Source of the DNA: Nautilia profundicola AmH | GTDB lineage: Bacteria > Campylobacterota > Campylobacteria > Campylobacterales > Nautiliaceae | Assembly (NCBI RefSeq): GCF_000021725.1 | Contig: NC_012115.1 | Coordinates: forward strand, 769,001-833,000 | DNA length: 64,000 nt | Direction of reading: 5' to 3' | Shown: positions 1-7,488 of the stretch, piece after piece | Layout of the letters: the number at the start of each line of letters is the position of its first letter | Position numbering within the stretch: position 1 is the first letter of the stretch | Program-made: the position numbers and the translations under genes | Notes under the pieces: model-generated | Told to the model about the DNA's origin: nothing | Seen by the model: only the letters and a program-made list of their open reading frames with translations | Database searches by the model: none

Positions 1-260
1 TTGTTGAAAAGCTTAAAGAAATTTTAGATTCATACAGTGGAGAGGATGAGCATGTATTAATTTCAGCTCGTCAGATAAATGCCGTAGAAAAAGCGCTTAA
101 ATCCATTGAAGAATCAAAAGAGTTTTTACAAACGGGTGAGCTTGAACTTTTCAGTTATCAGATACAAGATGCTATACGTGCAATTAGTGAGATTACAAAA
201 CCTTTTGAATACGACGAAATGCTTGATAAAATGTTCGGAAGCTTTTGCGTCGGAAAATAA
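1..260 (+). CDS. mnmE: tRNA modification GTPase MnmE, C-terminal fragment
   Basis: This is the 3' end of a gene that starts left of the window; the frame is open from base 3 to the TAA at 258-260, giving about 85 residues. The fragment is helical and ends in FGSFCVGK. The MnmE family ends in a conserved C-terminal motif of the form F-C-I-G-K, whose cysteine is essential for the enzyme. MnmE, with MnmG, installs the cmnm5 group on U34 of certain tRNAs and hydrolyses GTP. The GTPase domain lies outside the window, so the call rests on this helical tail and terminal motif. The next gene follows after 17 bases in the same direction. Confidence 0.88.
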   Translation, partial: VEKLKEILDSYSGEDEHVLISARQINAVEKALKSIEESKEFLQTGELELFSYQIQDAIRAISEITKPFEYDEMLDKMFGSFCVGK

Positions 261-277
261 AATTTAAAGGAGTCAAT

Positions 278-670
278 ATGACAATAATAGAGCTTAAAAA
301 AATGATGATGAAAGCAAAAAAAGAAGATAAAACAAAAGCAAACGCACTTATGATGCTTGTGGATTCAGCTCAAAAAATTGCAAAAGAAAAGGGTGAGGAA
401 GTTAGCGAAAAAACTATCCAGGAAGCTGCTAAAAAGCTTGCTAAAATGGCAAAAGAATCAATAGAAGCAGGAATGGAAGAAGCTAAGAAAGAACTTGAAA
501 TATATGAAAGTTTCTTGCCTAAAATGCTTGGAGAAGAGGAAACAACTAAAATCGTTAAAGAAATCATCGATGAAATAGGCGGTAAAAATATGGGTGAAAT
601 TATGAAAAGACTAAAAGCAAGAGGTGATATTGATATGGCTCTTGCGAGTAGGATTATTAAATCACTTTAA
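278..670 (+). CDS. GatB/YqeY-domain protein
   Basis: The product is 130 residues, almost all helical and rich in lysine and glutamate. It matches the YqeY family, which resembles the tRNA-binding tail domain of GatB. The C-terminal half carries the family pattern: YESFLPKML, then a helix, GGKNMGEIMKRLK, and ALASRII near the end. The ATG at 278 is preferred over an in-frame upstream start at 245 because AAAGGAG lies just before it and the upstream codons overlap mnmE. The exact role of free-standing YqeY proteins is not settled; tRNA or amidotransferase association is an inference. The last 9 bases overlap the end of the convergent glutamate dehydrogenase gene. Confidence 0.85.
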   Translation: MTIIELKKMMMKAKKEDKTKANALMMLVDSAQKIAKEKGEEVSEKTIQEAAKKLAKMAKESIEAGMEEAKKELEIYESFLPKMLGEEETTKIVKEIIDEIGGKNMGEIMKRLKARGDIDMALASRIIKSL

Positions 671-3600
671 TAATTGAAGAATTAAAGAATTGGCTATATG
701 AGAAAGAAGGGTTAGAGATTTTTTCTCTTTTTTTATTTTTTTAATCTCTTCAATAATATCTTCATATTCGTCATTTTTTCTTTTTATATAATTATCAAAA
801 GAACGTTTTAAGTTTTTGGCATTAAAATCGGAAGAATTTATAACCTCTTTTGCAAAAGTAATAACAAAGTATTCTATCAATCTTTCAACTTCTTCTTTTA
901 AATTTTTATCTAATCTGTTTTTTGGTTTTATACTTTTTATAGTTTTGAGTATTGTGTTGATTTTAAATTTCGTGATAATTAATTTGAACAGATTTAAGAT
1001 TGTTTTTAAATCAAGATTATATTCGTGTTTAATCATAAACATTGCAGGTAAAAATTTATAAAAGTCTTTCCATTTTTCATATATTTCAAGTTCGTTTTGC
1101 TGATTTATGAGTTTTCTTAAGTCGTCTTTGTATGTGATAAATAAAAGAGGTTTAATATTACTGTTTTCAAGAGATTTTACCATCCATTTAACGGCAAATT
1201 TAATTGTTTGCTCTACGTCGATTAAAAGGTCATATTGTTTATTTACGTCATTAACATTTTGAATGATTTCTTTTCTTAAAACGTCCGCATTAATAAGTTC
1301 GTTCATTATTAAATAACTCTCTATTTTATATTTAAACGATTTTTCATGGTAATCACTAATAAAGCCTATTCCGTGAGCATTTATGATTTTGTTGGCTATT
1401 TGTGTAGCAATAATTTCTTTTTTTAAAGGATGTGAAAAAATTTCATGTTCGAATTTGTTGAAAAAAGATTCTGGAAAATATTCTTTTAAAAATTTATCAT
1501 AATAATTTGAATCTAATACGTTCGATTCTAATATATATTTTTTCAAAAATATTTTGCTGTAAAGCATAACTATAGCGAGTGCAGGCCTTATTACGTGAGT
1601 ATTTTGATATAGAGTTTCTATTTCACTATTTTTCGGCATATTATAATTTTTTCTTTTAAAATAATCGGTATTTTTTTCTAAGATTTCCAAAACTTTGATC
1701 AATTTTTCTTTATATATTTTTTTCTCATCCAATGATAATAACAAAGCATGTTCAAAATTGTTTTGTAACACCTTGTCAATTACATCGTTTTGAATTTCTT
1801 TTAAGATTTTAATTTTTTCATTTTCTGTAAGTTTGTTTTTATCGATTAAACTGTTCAGAATAATTTTTAAATTTACTTCATAGTCACTTATATTAACACC
1901 TGCGGAATTATCAATAGCATCAAGATTGATTTTACCGCCTTTAAGAGCGTATTCATATCTTCCTTGCATTGTAAGAGCTAAGTTTGCACCTTCACAGATA
2001 GCAAAAGCGTTTATTTCATTTGCATTTACACGAATATTTGCATTTTGCTTATCACTAATGTGGAGGTTTTGCTCTTCTGAAGATTTTACGTAAGTTCCGA
2101 TTCCTCCGAAATATAATAAATCAACTTTTAAACGTAATAGTCTTTTTGCCAATTCTTCCGCACTTAAAGATTCTTCTTTAGTGTTTAAAAGTTCTTTTAT
2201 TTCAGGAGAAAGGGTTATTGATTTTTCATCTCTTTTGAAAACACCTCCGCCTTTACTAATTTTAGATTTATCATAATCTTTCCAGCTTAGAGAGTTTTCA
2301 AAAAGTCTTTTTCTTTCTTCATATGCAATTTTCGGATCCGGATTAGGATCGATAAAGATTTCACTGTGGCTAATTGCTCCTAATAATAAGAAGTTTTTGT
2401 TTAATAGCATACCGTTTCCGAAAACGTCCCCTCTCATAGAACCTACACCGACAACAGAAAGTTTGTCTGTATAGATGTTTTGACCTCTTTCTATAAAGAA
2501 TCTATTAGTTGTGTGAATGGCGCCCTTTGCTGTAATACCTAACTCTTTATGAGAATATCCGGTACTTCCTCCGCTTGCAAAAGCATCTTTTAAAAAGTAT
2601 CCTCTTTTTATAGCTATTTCATTTGCAACATCGCTCATTGAAGAAGTTCCTTTATCAGCTGCCACAACAAAATAAAAGTCGTTTTCATCATATTTTACAA
2701 GTTCAACGTCCCCGACGTCAATCAAATCCAATAAAGCGTCTATAAATAAAGAATAATATTTTTTAAAGTCTTTTTTAGAAATATTATTTTTGAATATTAC
2801 AAATCCGCCTTTGGCGCCTTCCGGAATAATAAGGGCGTTTTTTGCTTCCTGAGTTATCATTAAGTCTTTTATTTCATCTCTGAAGTCATGAGGTCTGTCA
2901 GACCATCTTAATCCGCCTCTACTTATTTTACTCATTCTTAAATGGATACCGTTAAAGTCGTTGTGATAAACGTAACTCTCTATATTGGGTTGCATTCCAA
3001 AAAGAATATTTTTAAAATTTTGTGTTAAGACTTTAAAAGAAATAGTTTCTTTATTTAAAAAATAATTCGTCCTTACTGTATTTTTGACTATTGTAAATAA
3101 AACTCTAAATATTTTATCTTCGTTTAAATTTGAAATGTTTTTGATTTCTTTTTCTATTTTTTCTTCAAGGGACAAATCTTTTGTAGAAAATTTTTGTTTA
3201 AAATACTCTATTATCATTTTCGTTAATTTAGAATTATTTAATAATGCTGAAATAATCAAATTTTCATTAAATTCGTAAAAAAGTTGATTTTGATATTTGA
3301 TAATAGCTCTTAGTAAAGAAATTTCTCTTAAAGTAAGGCCTTCCCAAGCCATATAGTAAAGTTTACACAGGGTGTATATTTTATTTAACAGGGCTTTTTC
3401 AAGTATTTCTAAAAATATTTTTTCGTGTTTTAAGAATGTATCAATATGCTGTATATCTGTTTTTATTTTATAAACATAAGTGTTTTTATTTATAAATGAA
3501 ACGGAATCTAATATTGATATATTGAAATTTTGTAAAAGGTTGCTTATTGTTGTAATAGGAAGTTTGTTTTTGGAGTATATATGGAAAGTTTGAGTGTTTT

Positions 3601-3682
3601 TGTCAAAAGAGAGATATACTTCGTTGAAGTTTGGTATTTCATAGTCTTCTTTAGATATTAACTGTTTGCATAAATCGTTCAT
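662..3682 (-). CDS. NAD-specific glutamate dehydrogenase, large type
   Basis: The 1006-residue product is a member of the large NAD-dependent glutamate dehydrogenase family, which deaminates glutamate to 2-oxoglutarate and ammonium. Around residues 250-275 it has the substrate-site signature SRGGLRWSDRPHDFRDE, then IPEGAKGGF with the catalytic-type lysine. A nucleotide-binding region follows, with GGIGTYVK and CEGANLALTMQGR. It is shorter than the 1600-residue GdhB of Pseudomonas, so the N-terminal ACT-like regulatory region is reduced, but the core is complete. The ribosome site is weak. Its 5' flank holds a 19-codon gene and a hairpin, discussed separately. The stop overlaps the YqeY-like gene tail to tail by 9 bases. 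Confidence 0.9.
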   Translation of the reverse strand: MNDLCKQLISKEDYEIPNFNEVYLSFDKNTQTFHIYSKNKLPITTISNLLQNFNISILDSVSFINKNTYVYKIKTDIQHIDTFLKHEKIFLEILEKALLNKIYTLCKLYYMAWEGLTLREISLLRAIIKYQNQLFYEFNENLIISALLNNSKLTKMIIEYFKQKFSTKDLSLEEKIEKEIKNISNLNEDKIFRVLFTIVKNTVRTNYFLNKETISFKVLTQNFKNILFGMQPNIESYVYHNDFNGIHLRMSKISRGGLRWSDRPHDFRDEIKDLMITQEAKNALIIPEGAKGGFVIFKNNISKKDFKKYYSLFIDALLDLIDVGDVELVKYDENDFYFVVAADKGTSSMSDVANEIAIKRGYFLKDAFASGGSTGYSHKELGITAKGAIHTTNRFFIERGQNIYTDKLSVVGVGSMRGDVFGNGMLLNKNFLLLGAISHSEIFIDPNPDPKIAYEERKRLFENSLSWKDYDKSKISKGGGVFKRDEKSITLSPEIKELLNTKEESLSAEELAKRLLRLKVDLLYFGGIGTYVKSSEEQNLHISDKQNANIRVNANEINAFAICEGANLALTMQGRYEYALKGGKINLDAIDNSAGVNISDYEVNLKIILNSLIDKNKLTENEKIKILKEIQNDVIDKVLQNNFEHALLLSLDEKKIYKEKLIKVLEILEKNTDYFKRKNYNMPKNSEIETLYQNTHVIRPALAIVMLYSKIFLKKYILESNVLDSNYYDKFLKEYFPESFFNKFEHEIFSHPLKKEIIATQIANKIINAHGIGFISDYHEKSFKYKIESYLIMNELINADVLRKEIIQNVNDVNKQYDLLIDVEQTIKFAVKWMVKSLENSNIKPLLFITYKDDLRKLINQQNELEIYEKWKDFYKFLPAMFMIKHEYNLDLKTILNLFKLIITKFKINTILKTIKSIKPKNRLDKNLKEEVERLIEYFVITFAKEVINSSDFNAKNLKRSFDNYIKRKNDEYEDIIEEIKKIKKEKKSLTLLSHIANSLILQLLK

Positions 3683-3696
3683 AAAAGCTCATTTTC

Positions 3697-3746
3697 AAAA
3701 GAAAAAGAAGTTATTTCGTATATAAAACTCTTCTTCTTTTTCTTTT
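3697..3746 (-). terminator. 14-bp perfect inverted repeat, possible terminator or attenuator
   Basis: The arms at 3697-3710 and 3733-3746 are perfect reverse complements (AAAAGAAAAAGAAG against CTTCTTTTTCTTTT on the minus strand), separated by 22 bases. On the minus strand the right arm is itself T-rich, as an intrinsic terminator tail would be. The left arm lies inside the codons of the 19-residue gene and the right arm begins right after its stop. The glutamate dehydrogenase start follows 14 bases later. The stem has only three G-C pairs, so it may be weak. Purine-rich Lys/Arg codons facing a pyrimidine run could also produce it by chance. Confidence 0.5.
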
Positions 3747-3770
3747 CATTTTAAATTTTCCTCTTGCCAT
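3711..3770 (-). CDS. 19-residue Lys/Arg-rich mini-protein or leader peptide
   Basis: A very short reading frame encodes MARGKFKMKRKRRRVLYTK, with ten basic residues in nineteen (five AGA and five AAA codons). Its ATG is preceded by a full AGGAGG with 4 bases of spacing, one of the best ribosome sites in the window. An extended -10 box lies about 24 bases upstream of that site. The gene therefore looks like an independent unit between the MEMO gene and the glutamate dehydrogenase gene. I do not recognise a family. Very basic peptides of this size occur among small ribosomal proteins (Thx or COX24-like types). A leader peptide controlling the downstream gene is the other option. Confidence 0.6.
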   Translation of the reverse strand: MARGKFKMKRKRRRVLYTK

Positions 3771-3803
3771 ATAACCTCCTTTTTTGGGAAGTTAACGTTT
3801 GTA

Positions 3804-3812
3804 ATTATAACA
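3804..3812 (-). promoter_or_regulatory. Extended -10 promoter for the 19-codon gene
   Basis: The minus strand reads TGTTATAAT here, a perfect extended -10 element. It lies between the MEMO stop (3823) and the mini-gene. Initiation would fall near 3797, leaving a leader of about 27 bases before the ATG at 3770. No clear -35 box is visible, which is usual for sigma-70 promoters of Campylobacterota. Confidence 0.6.
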
Positions 3813-3822
3813 AAAAATTATA

Positions 3823-4614
3823 CTAAATAAAAACCGCACTCATATATCCAACAACTTGAGATTCATCACCGCTTACATCAGCACTTGTTCTATAATCAAC
3901 TATTAAAGGAGTTAAATTCAATTCAACACTTGAAAGAATCAATGCTTCTATTCCTATTTTCCCGCAGGCTTCGCATTTTTCCAATTGTAAAACATCCTGA
4001 TTGTTTACTGCTTCAAGACAATTATAATCAAGAGCGTTTGCGGTTTTAATATCATAATAATGACTTAAATCACTACTTATAACGACTAATATGTCTTTTT
4101 GTATTAAATAATTGATTATTTCTTTTAATTTTTTAGGGGAGTAATTAGAATAAATAAGTTCAATAACAGGGATGTTATTAAAATAGTGTTTAATAAAAGG
4201 CATTTGAACTTCCGTTGAATGTTCTACATGTACATATTCAAGATTTTGAACATCAAAATTATTGATTAGTTCGTATGCGGTAGCTGTATCAATCGGTAAA
4301 TTACCGCACGGTGTTTCATATTCGTTTTCCAAAGTAGTACTTATACCCTCAAAGGCAAATTTATGTGACGGGCCTATAACCGCTATTGCTTTTGGTGTCG
4401 TATTTTGTGCAATTCTATAAGCAAAATTGGCAGTAAATCCGCTGTACATCCATCCAGCGTGAGGAACGATCAAAGCTTTGGGTTGTAATGTAAAAATTTC
4501 ATCCGCTTTATTTTTATCAACATTTTCATCGATTATATGATTAAAATGCGCAATATATTTTTCTACTGCCTCACAGCTTCCACCATACCATTCTTTTACT
4601 ACTGCTTTTCTCAT
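3823..4614 (-). CDS. amrB: MEMO family protein, AmmeMemoRadiSam component B
   Basis: The 263-residue product is a MEMO/class III dioxygenase-like fold. Visible family features are VPHAGWMYSG near residue 50, IGPSHKF, VEHSTEVQMPF and ISSDLSHYYD, which supply the conserved histidines of the metal site. The ATG at 4614 follows AAAAGGAGTG with good spacing; an in-frame start at 4689 would only overlap the neighbouring gene. The radical SAM partner ends 13 bases upstream. The third member of the usual set, AMMECR1, is not found in the window. Bacterial function remains poorly understood, so the name reflects family and context rather than a proven reaction. Confidence 0.88.
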   Translation of the reverse strand: MRKAVVKEWYGGSCEAVEKYIAHFNHIIDENVDKNKADEIFTLQPKALIVPHAGWMYSGFTANFAYRIAQNTTPKAIAVIGPSHKFAFEGISTTLENEYETPCGNLPIDTATAYELINNFDVQNLEYVHVEHSTEVQMPFIKHYFNNIPVIELIYSNYSPKKLKEIINYLIQKDILVVISSDLSHYYDIKTANALDYNCLEAVNNQDVLQLEKCEACGKIGIEALILSSVELNLTPLIVDYRTSADVSGDESQVVGYMSAVFI

Positions 4615-4627
4615 ATTCACTCCTTTT

Positions 4628-5629
4628 TTATTTCCATATACCTTTAATAATTTCACCGCAGTTAGGGCAGTGTGCCAAGCCGTTGTCATCTATTTGTAAA
4701 ATGTTTTTTTCAACTTTATAAATACTTCTTACAATAAGCTCTTCATTACATTTTGGGCAATATGTCACTACAGGTAATGCGACATTTCCCAAATATACGT
4801 AATTAAGCCCGGCTTTTTTACCTATTTCATATGCCTTAATCATCGTTTTCATAGGAGTCGGTTCTTTATCGGTTACCTTGTAATCGGGATGAAATCTGCT
4901 AATATGCCATGGAATATCTTTATCAACACTTGCAATAAATTCAGCAATTTTTGTAAGTTCTTCATCTGAATCATTATCTCCCGGAACTATTAGTGTTGTG
5001 ATTTCTTGCCATATTCCAGCATCGTTTAATCTTTTAATAGTGTCAAGTACGTCTTCAAGATTCCCTTTTAAAACTTTTTTGTAATATTCAGGCTTAAAAC
5101 TTTTCAAATCGACATTACATGCGTCAACCCAACTTTTCATATCTTCTATTTCATAAACACTTTCAAAACCGTTTGTGACAAAGACGTTTTTTAACCCTTT
5201 TTCTTTTGCCAAAACACCTACATCTCTGGCATAAGGGTAAAAAACACTCGGTTCGTTGTATGTATAAGCAATCGAATTACAATTATATTCGATAGCAAGT
5301 TTTACCATTTCTTCAGGTGATACATAAATAGACTCATTTACTTTATTGGTGTGTGCTATTTGCCAGTTTTGGCAAAACGGACATTTAAAATTACATCCTA
5401 CTGTTCCGAACGATAATATTGGTGTGTTTGGTAAAAAATGAAATAAAGGTTTTTTCTCAACAGGATCAACGTTTATACTTGACGGATGGCCGTAAACAAG
5501 ATTTTTAAGCTCACCGTTTTGATTCATGTTTATACCGCAAATACCGACTTGTCCTTCTTTTAATACACAATGATGCCTACATAAAAGACATTTGATTTTA
5601 TTATCGGCTAATGTTTCATAATATTTCAT
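4628..5629 (-). CDS. amrS: AmmeMemoRadiSam system radical SAM enzyme
   Basis: The 333-residue protein resembles pyruvate formate-lyase activases. The [4Fe-4S] cysteines C79, C83 and C86 form the CxxxCxxC motif in GCNFKCPFCQNW. Additional cysteines occur at residues 14, 17, 21 and 31, and a CPKC...CPNC zinc-ribbon-like knuckle lies at the C-terminus. These extra cysteine groups are typical of the AmmeMemoRadiSam branch. A strong AAGGAGGGG ribosome site precedes the ATG, and a TATAAT box lies about 20 bases further up on the minus strand (5655-5660). The substrate of this enzyme is unknown. The MEMO gene follows directly, suggesting one operon. Confidence 0.9.
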   Translation of the reverse strand: MKYYETLADNKIKCLLCRHHCVLKEGQVGICGINMNQNGELKNLVYGHPSSINVDPVEKKPLFHFLPNTPILSFGTVGCNFKCPFCQNWQIAHTNKVNESIYVSPEEMVKLAIEYNCNSIAYTYNEPSVFYPYARDVGVLAKEKGLKNVFVTNGFESVYEIEDMKSWVDACNVDLKSFKPEYYKKVLKGNLEDVLDTIKRLNDAGIWQEITTLIVPGDNDSDEELTKIAEFIASVDKDIPWHISRFHPDYKVTDKEPTPMKTMIKAYEIGKKAGLNYVYLGNVALPVVTYCPKCNEELIVRSIYKVEKNILQIDDNGLAHCPNCGEIIKGIWK

Positions 5630-5715
5630 ATTTCCCCTCCTTCTCTTTATAAATATTATAGCAAAAAAAGAGGGAAAAGTAAACTGTTTGCCTTAAGAAG
5701 GTTGATATAATGTGA

Positions 5716-6702
5716 CTAAACTATCTGAAATGAAAGTTTTTTATACGGACAGTTTTTACCTTTACTTTCGAATTTGCTTATATCTACATCATAGTCACCT
5801 TTTTTCAGTATTAAGGTCTCTTTTATTTTGATATTAAAAAGTTTAGCAGGGTTTTGGGAAATTAGTTTCGTTACGGTTTTTTGTGAAAGCGGAAGAGAGT
5901 AAGCAAGCTGTGTAAATATATCAAGTTTACTGATACCGAATTCAGCTTCTTCGAGAGGTACGTCTTTATGGGTAGTAGCTATATGATTTGATGAAATGAA
6001 ATCAACAGTTTCGGAAGCACAAGCCTCCAATAATGCCTCTTTGTCTTCTTTTGATCTCAACGGAGGGAAAGTCTTGTATAAAGAATTAAAGTCTTGAAGG
6101 TTTTCATCACAGAAGTATAAATTGTCTATACAAACGTCGATAAATATATTTTTCGGTTTGTTTTTTAATATTTGTATGGAGTCTTTTGTTGTTATTGACT
6201 GAAATACTACCTTTGCATTAAAATGTTTCGATAACTCATATATTTTAGCCACTTCAGCACTTTCTGCATAAGTGGGTATACCGCTAACACCAAGTGAATA
6301 TGCAATTTCACTATCATGCATTATACCGCTGCTTAATGATTTGTTGTTGCAGTTTACAAAAATAGGGATATTTAAAAATTCCGCGTATTCAAAAACCCTT
6401 TTTAATAAATTCATATCTTCATCTGAATTAATATATATTGCACTTGCACCTTTATCTTTAAGAATTGAAATGTCTGTTAATTTACCTTCATGTATTCCTT
6501 CAATTGCGACTAAAAGTTTAAATTTAGATTCGTTAGCTCTTTTTAAATTATATGCCAAATGCAGCTTATCAAAAATCGGTTTTATAGTCGGCATCATTAC
6601 AGCGCTTTGTACACCTCCGTTTTTAGAAGATTTTGAAATTCTTTGAACACTTTCAGAGTTTGGTACGTTAATATCAATACTTTTTGGCACTTCTATAGTC
6701 AT
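5716..6702 (-). CDS. Dihydroorotase-like protein without metal ligands (PyrC')
   Basis: The 328-residue product is an amidohydrolase fold of dihydroorotase type, recognisable by FPPLRSKEDKEAL and by PLEEAEFGIS near the end, equivalent to PFEEAPFGI in active enzymes. The N-terminal HxH metal motif is absent (the region reads MMPTIKP), and the Asp of the usual DHAPH segment is replaced in SSNHIATTHKD. It is therefore probably a non-catalytic dihydroorotase homologue. In some bacteria such a subunit (PyrC') is a structural partner of aspartate carbamoyltransferase. No pyrB lies in the window, so that partnership is inference. The gene is transcribed from a region shared with a divergent membrane protein gene. 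Confidence 0.78.
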   Translation of the reverse strand: MTIEVPKSIDINVPNSESVQRISKSSKNGGVQSAVMMPTIKPIFDKLHLAYNLKRANESKFKLLVAIEGIHEGKLTDISILKDKGASAIYINSDEDMNLLKRVFEYAEFLNIPIFVNCNNKSLSSGIMHDSEIAYSLGVSGIPTYAESAEVAKIYELSKHFNAKVVFQSITTKDSIQILKNKPKNIFIDVCIDNLYFCDENLQDFNSLYKTFPPLRSKEDKEALLEACASETVDFISSNHIATTHKDVPLEEAEFGISKLDIFTQLAYSLPLSQKTVTKLISQNPAKLFNIKIKETLILKKGDYDVDISKFESKGKNCPYKKLSFQIV

Positions 6703-6716
6703 TATCAGCCTTTTTT

Positions 6717-6724
6717 ATTATAAT
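6717..6724. promoter_or_regulatory. Overlapping divergent -10 boxes
   Basis: The sequence ATTATAAT contains TATAAT on the plus strand (6719-6724) and on the minus strand (complement of 6717-6722). It lies in the 52-base gap between the divergent dihydroorotase-like gene and the small membrane protein gene at 6755. Either or both could be served. This is a motif match only. Confidence 0.4.
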
Positions 6725-6754
6725 TTTACTAAATTTTTAAAAAAAAGGCTTTTT

Positions 6755-6937
6755 ATGGCTCTGTTTTATCTGTTTAATTTAATTGTATTATCAAGTGTCG
6801 TTGGTTATTTTGCTTGGAGGCTCGGAAAGAATTTTTGGGTGTTTTTTATATTGTCTTTATTACTTTCTCCAATTGTGGGAGGACTTTTTTTGGCTATTTA
6901 TGATTATTACACTACATTTTTGAAAGGAAATAAATGA
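6755..6937 (+). CDS. Small two-helix membrane protein
   Basis: The 60-residue protein has two hydrophobic stretches, about residues 3-20 and 28-49, joined by WRLGKNFW, and ends in a short charged tail. An AAAGG sequence precedes the ATG. Its stop overlaps the start of the next gene (ATGA type), which also encodes a small membrane protein, so the two are probably translated together. I do not recognise a named family. The layout resembles short hydrophobic companions of DUF2628-type proteins, but no function can be assigned. Confidence 0.65.
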   Translation: MALFYLFNLIVLSSVVGYFAWRLGKNFWVFFILSLLLSPIVGGLFLAIYDYYTTFLKGNK

Positions 6938-7413
6938 AAGAAAGATATTTGAAATTATTAAAAGAAATTTATCCCAATTTAAGCGAAAGAGATGAAAAAA
7001 TTTTTGAAGAGATTATGAATGATGAGGGTCTTGGGAAATGTAAGCCTAAATTTAATCTTTGGGGATTTTTATTCGGGTGGTTTTATCTTTTATATAGACA
7101 TGCTTATGTTGAAGCGGTTGCAGTTTTAATAGTGTCGTTAATGGTAGGGTATTTTTATCTGCCCGGAATGGTGGTTGTTAATTCTTTAATAGGAGGATTT
7201 TGTTATTACTTTTTATATTTGAACAAGTTCTCAATGGATGTAGATAGATGCGGTGGAATCAGTTATCCAGATATGGAATGTTTAAGAAAAAAAGCAAAAA
7301 CAAGTAAATGGGCAGTGATTATTGCGATAATAATGATTTTAGTATTGATCTGGCCTGTTGTATATGCAATAATTACCGGTCATCAGTTAAGAACTCCGGA
7401 TAACCCGTATTAA
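6934..7413 (+). CDS. DUF2628-like membrane protein
   Basis: The 159-residue product has a soluble N-terminal 40 residues, then the segment FNLWGFLFGWFYLLYRHAY, typical of DUF2628 proteins, then two hydrophobic spans (about residues 62-98), a short loop, and a last membrane span near residues 125-148. It starts by a 4-base overlap with the preceding small membrane protein. DUF2628 proteins are inner-membrane proteins of unknown role. The family call rests on the W-G-F-L-F-G-W-F-Y-L-L-Y-R motif. Confidence 0.72.
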   Translation: MKERYLKLLKEIYPNLSERDEKIFEEIMNDEGLGKCKPKFNLWGFLFGWFYLLYRHAYVEAVAVLIVSLMVGYFYLPGMVVVNSLIGGFCYYFLYLNKFSMDVDRCGGISYPDMECLRKKAKTSKWAVIIAIIMILVLIWPVVYAIITGHQLRTPDNPY

Positions 7414-7457
7414 GAGCGTTTTAATAGAAGTTTTAAGCTGTTTAGATAAATATATTT

Positions 7458-7466
7458 TGATATAAT
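7458..7466 (+). promoter_or_regulatory. Extended -10 promoter before purD
   Basis: TGATATAAT lies 22 bases upstream of the purD ATG, in the 75-base gap after the DUF2628-like gene. It matches the extended -10 pattern seen before other first genes in the window. It probably starts the long run from purD towards murC. Confidence 0.6.
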
Positions 7467-7488
7467 TTCGTAAAAAAGGGCTGATATA

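Noticed and set aside
660-700. AATTGAAG/AATTAAAG repeat near 670-695 as another heptamer array
   Set aside because: Its period is eight, not seven, with only three imperfect units, so it is not counted with the AATTGAG arrays.
4615-4689. N-terminal extension of the MEMO protein from 4689
   Set aside because: It overlaps the radical SAM gene end; the ATG at 4614 has AAAAGGAG and a family-like start.
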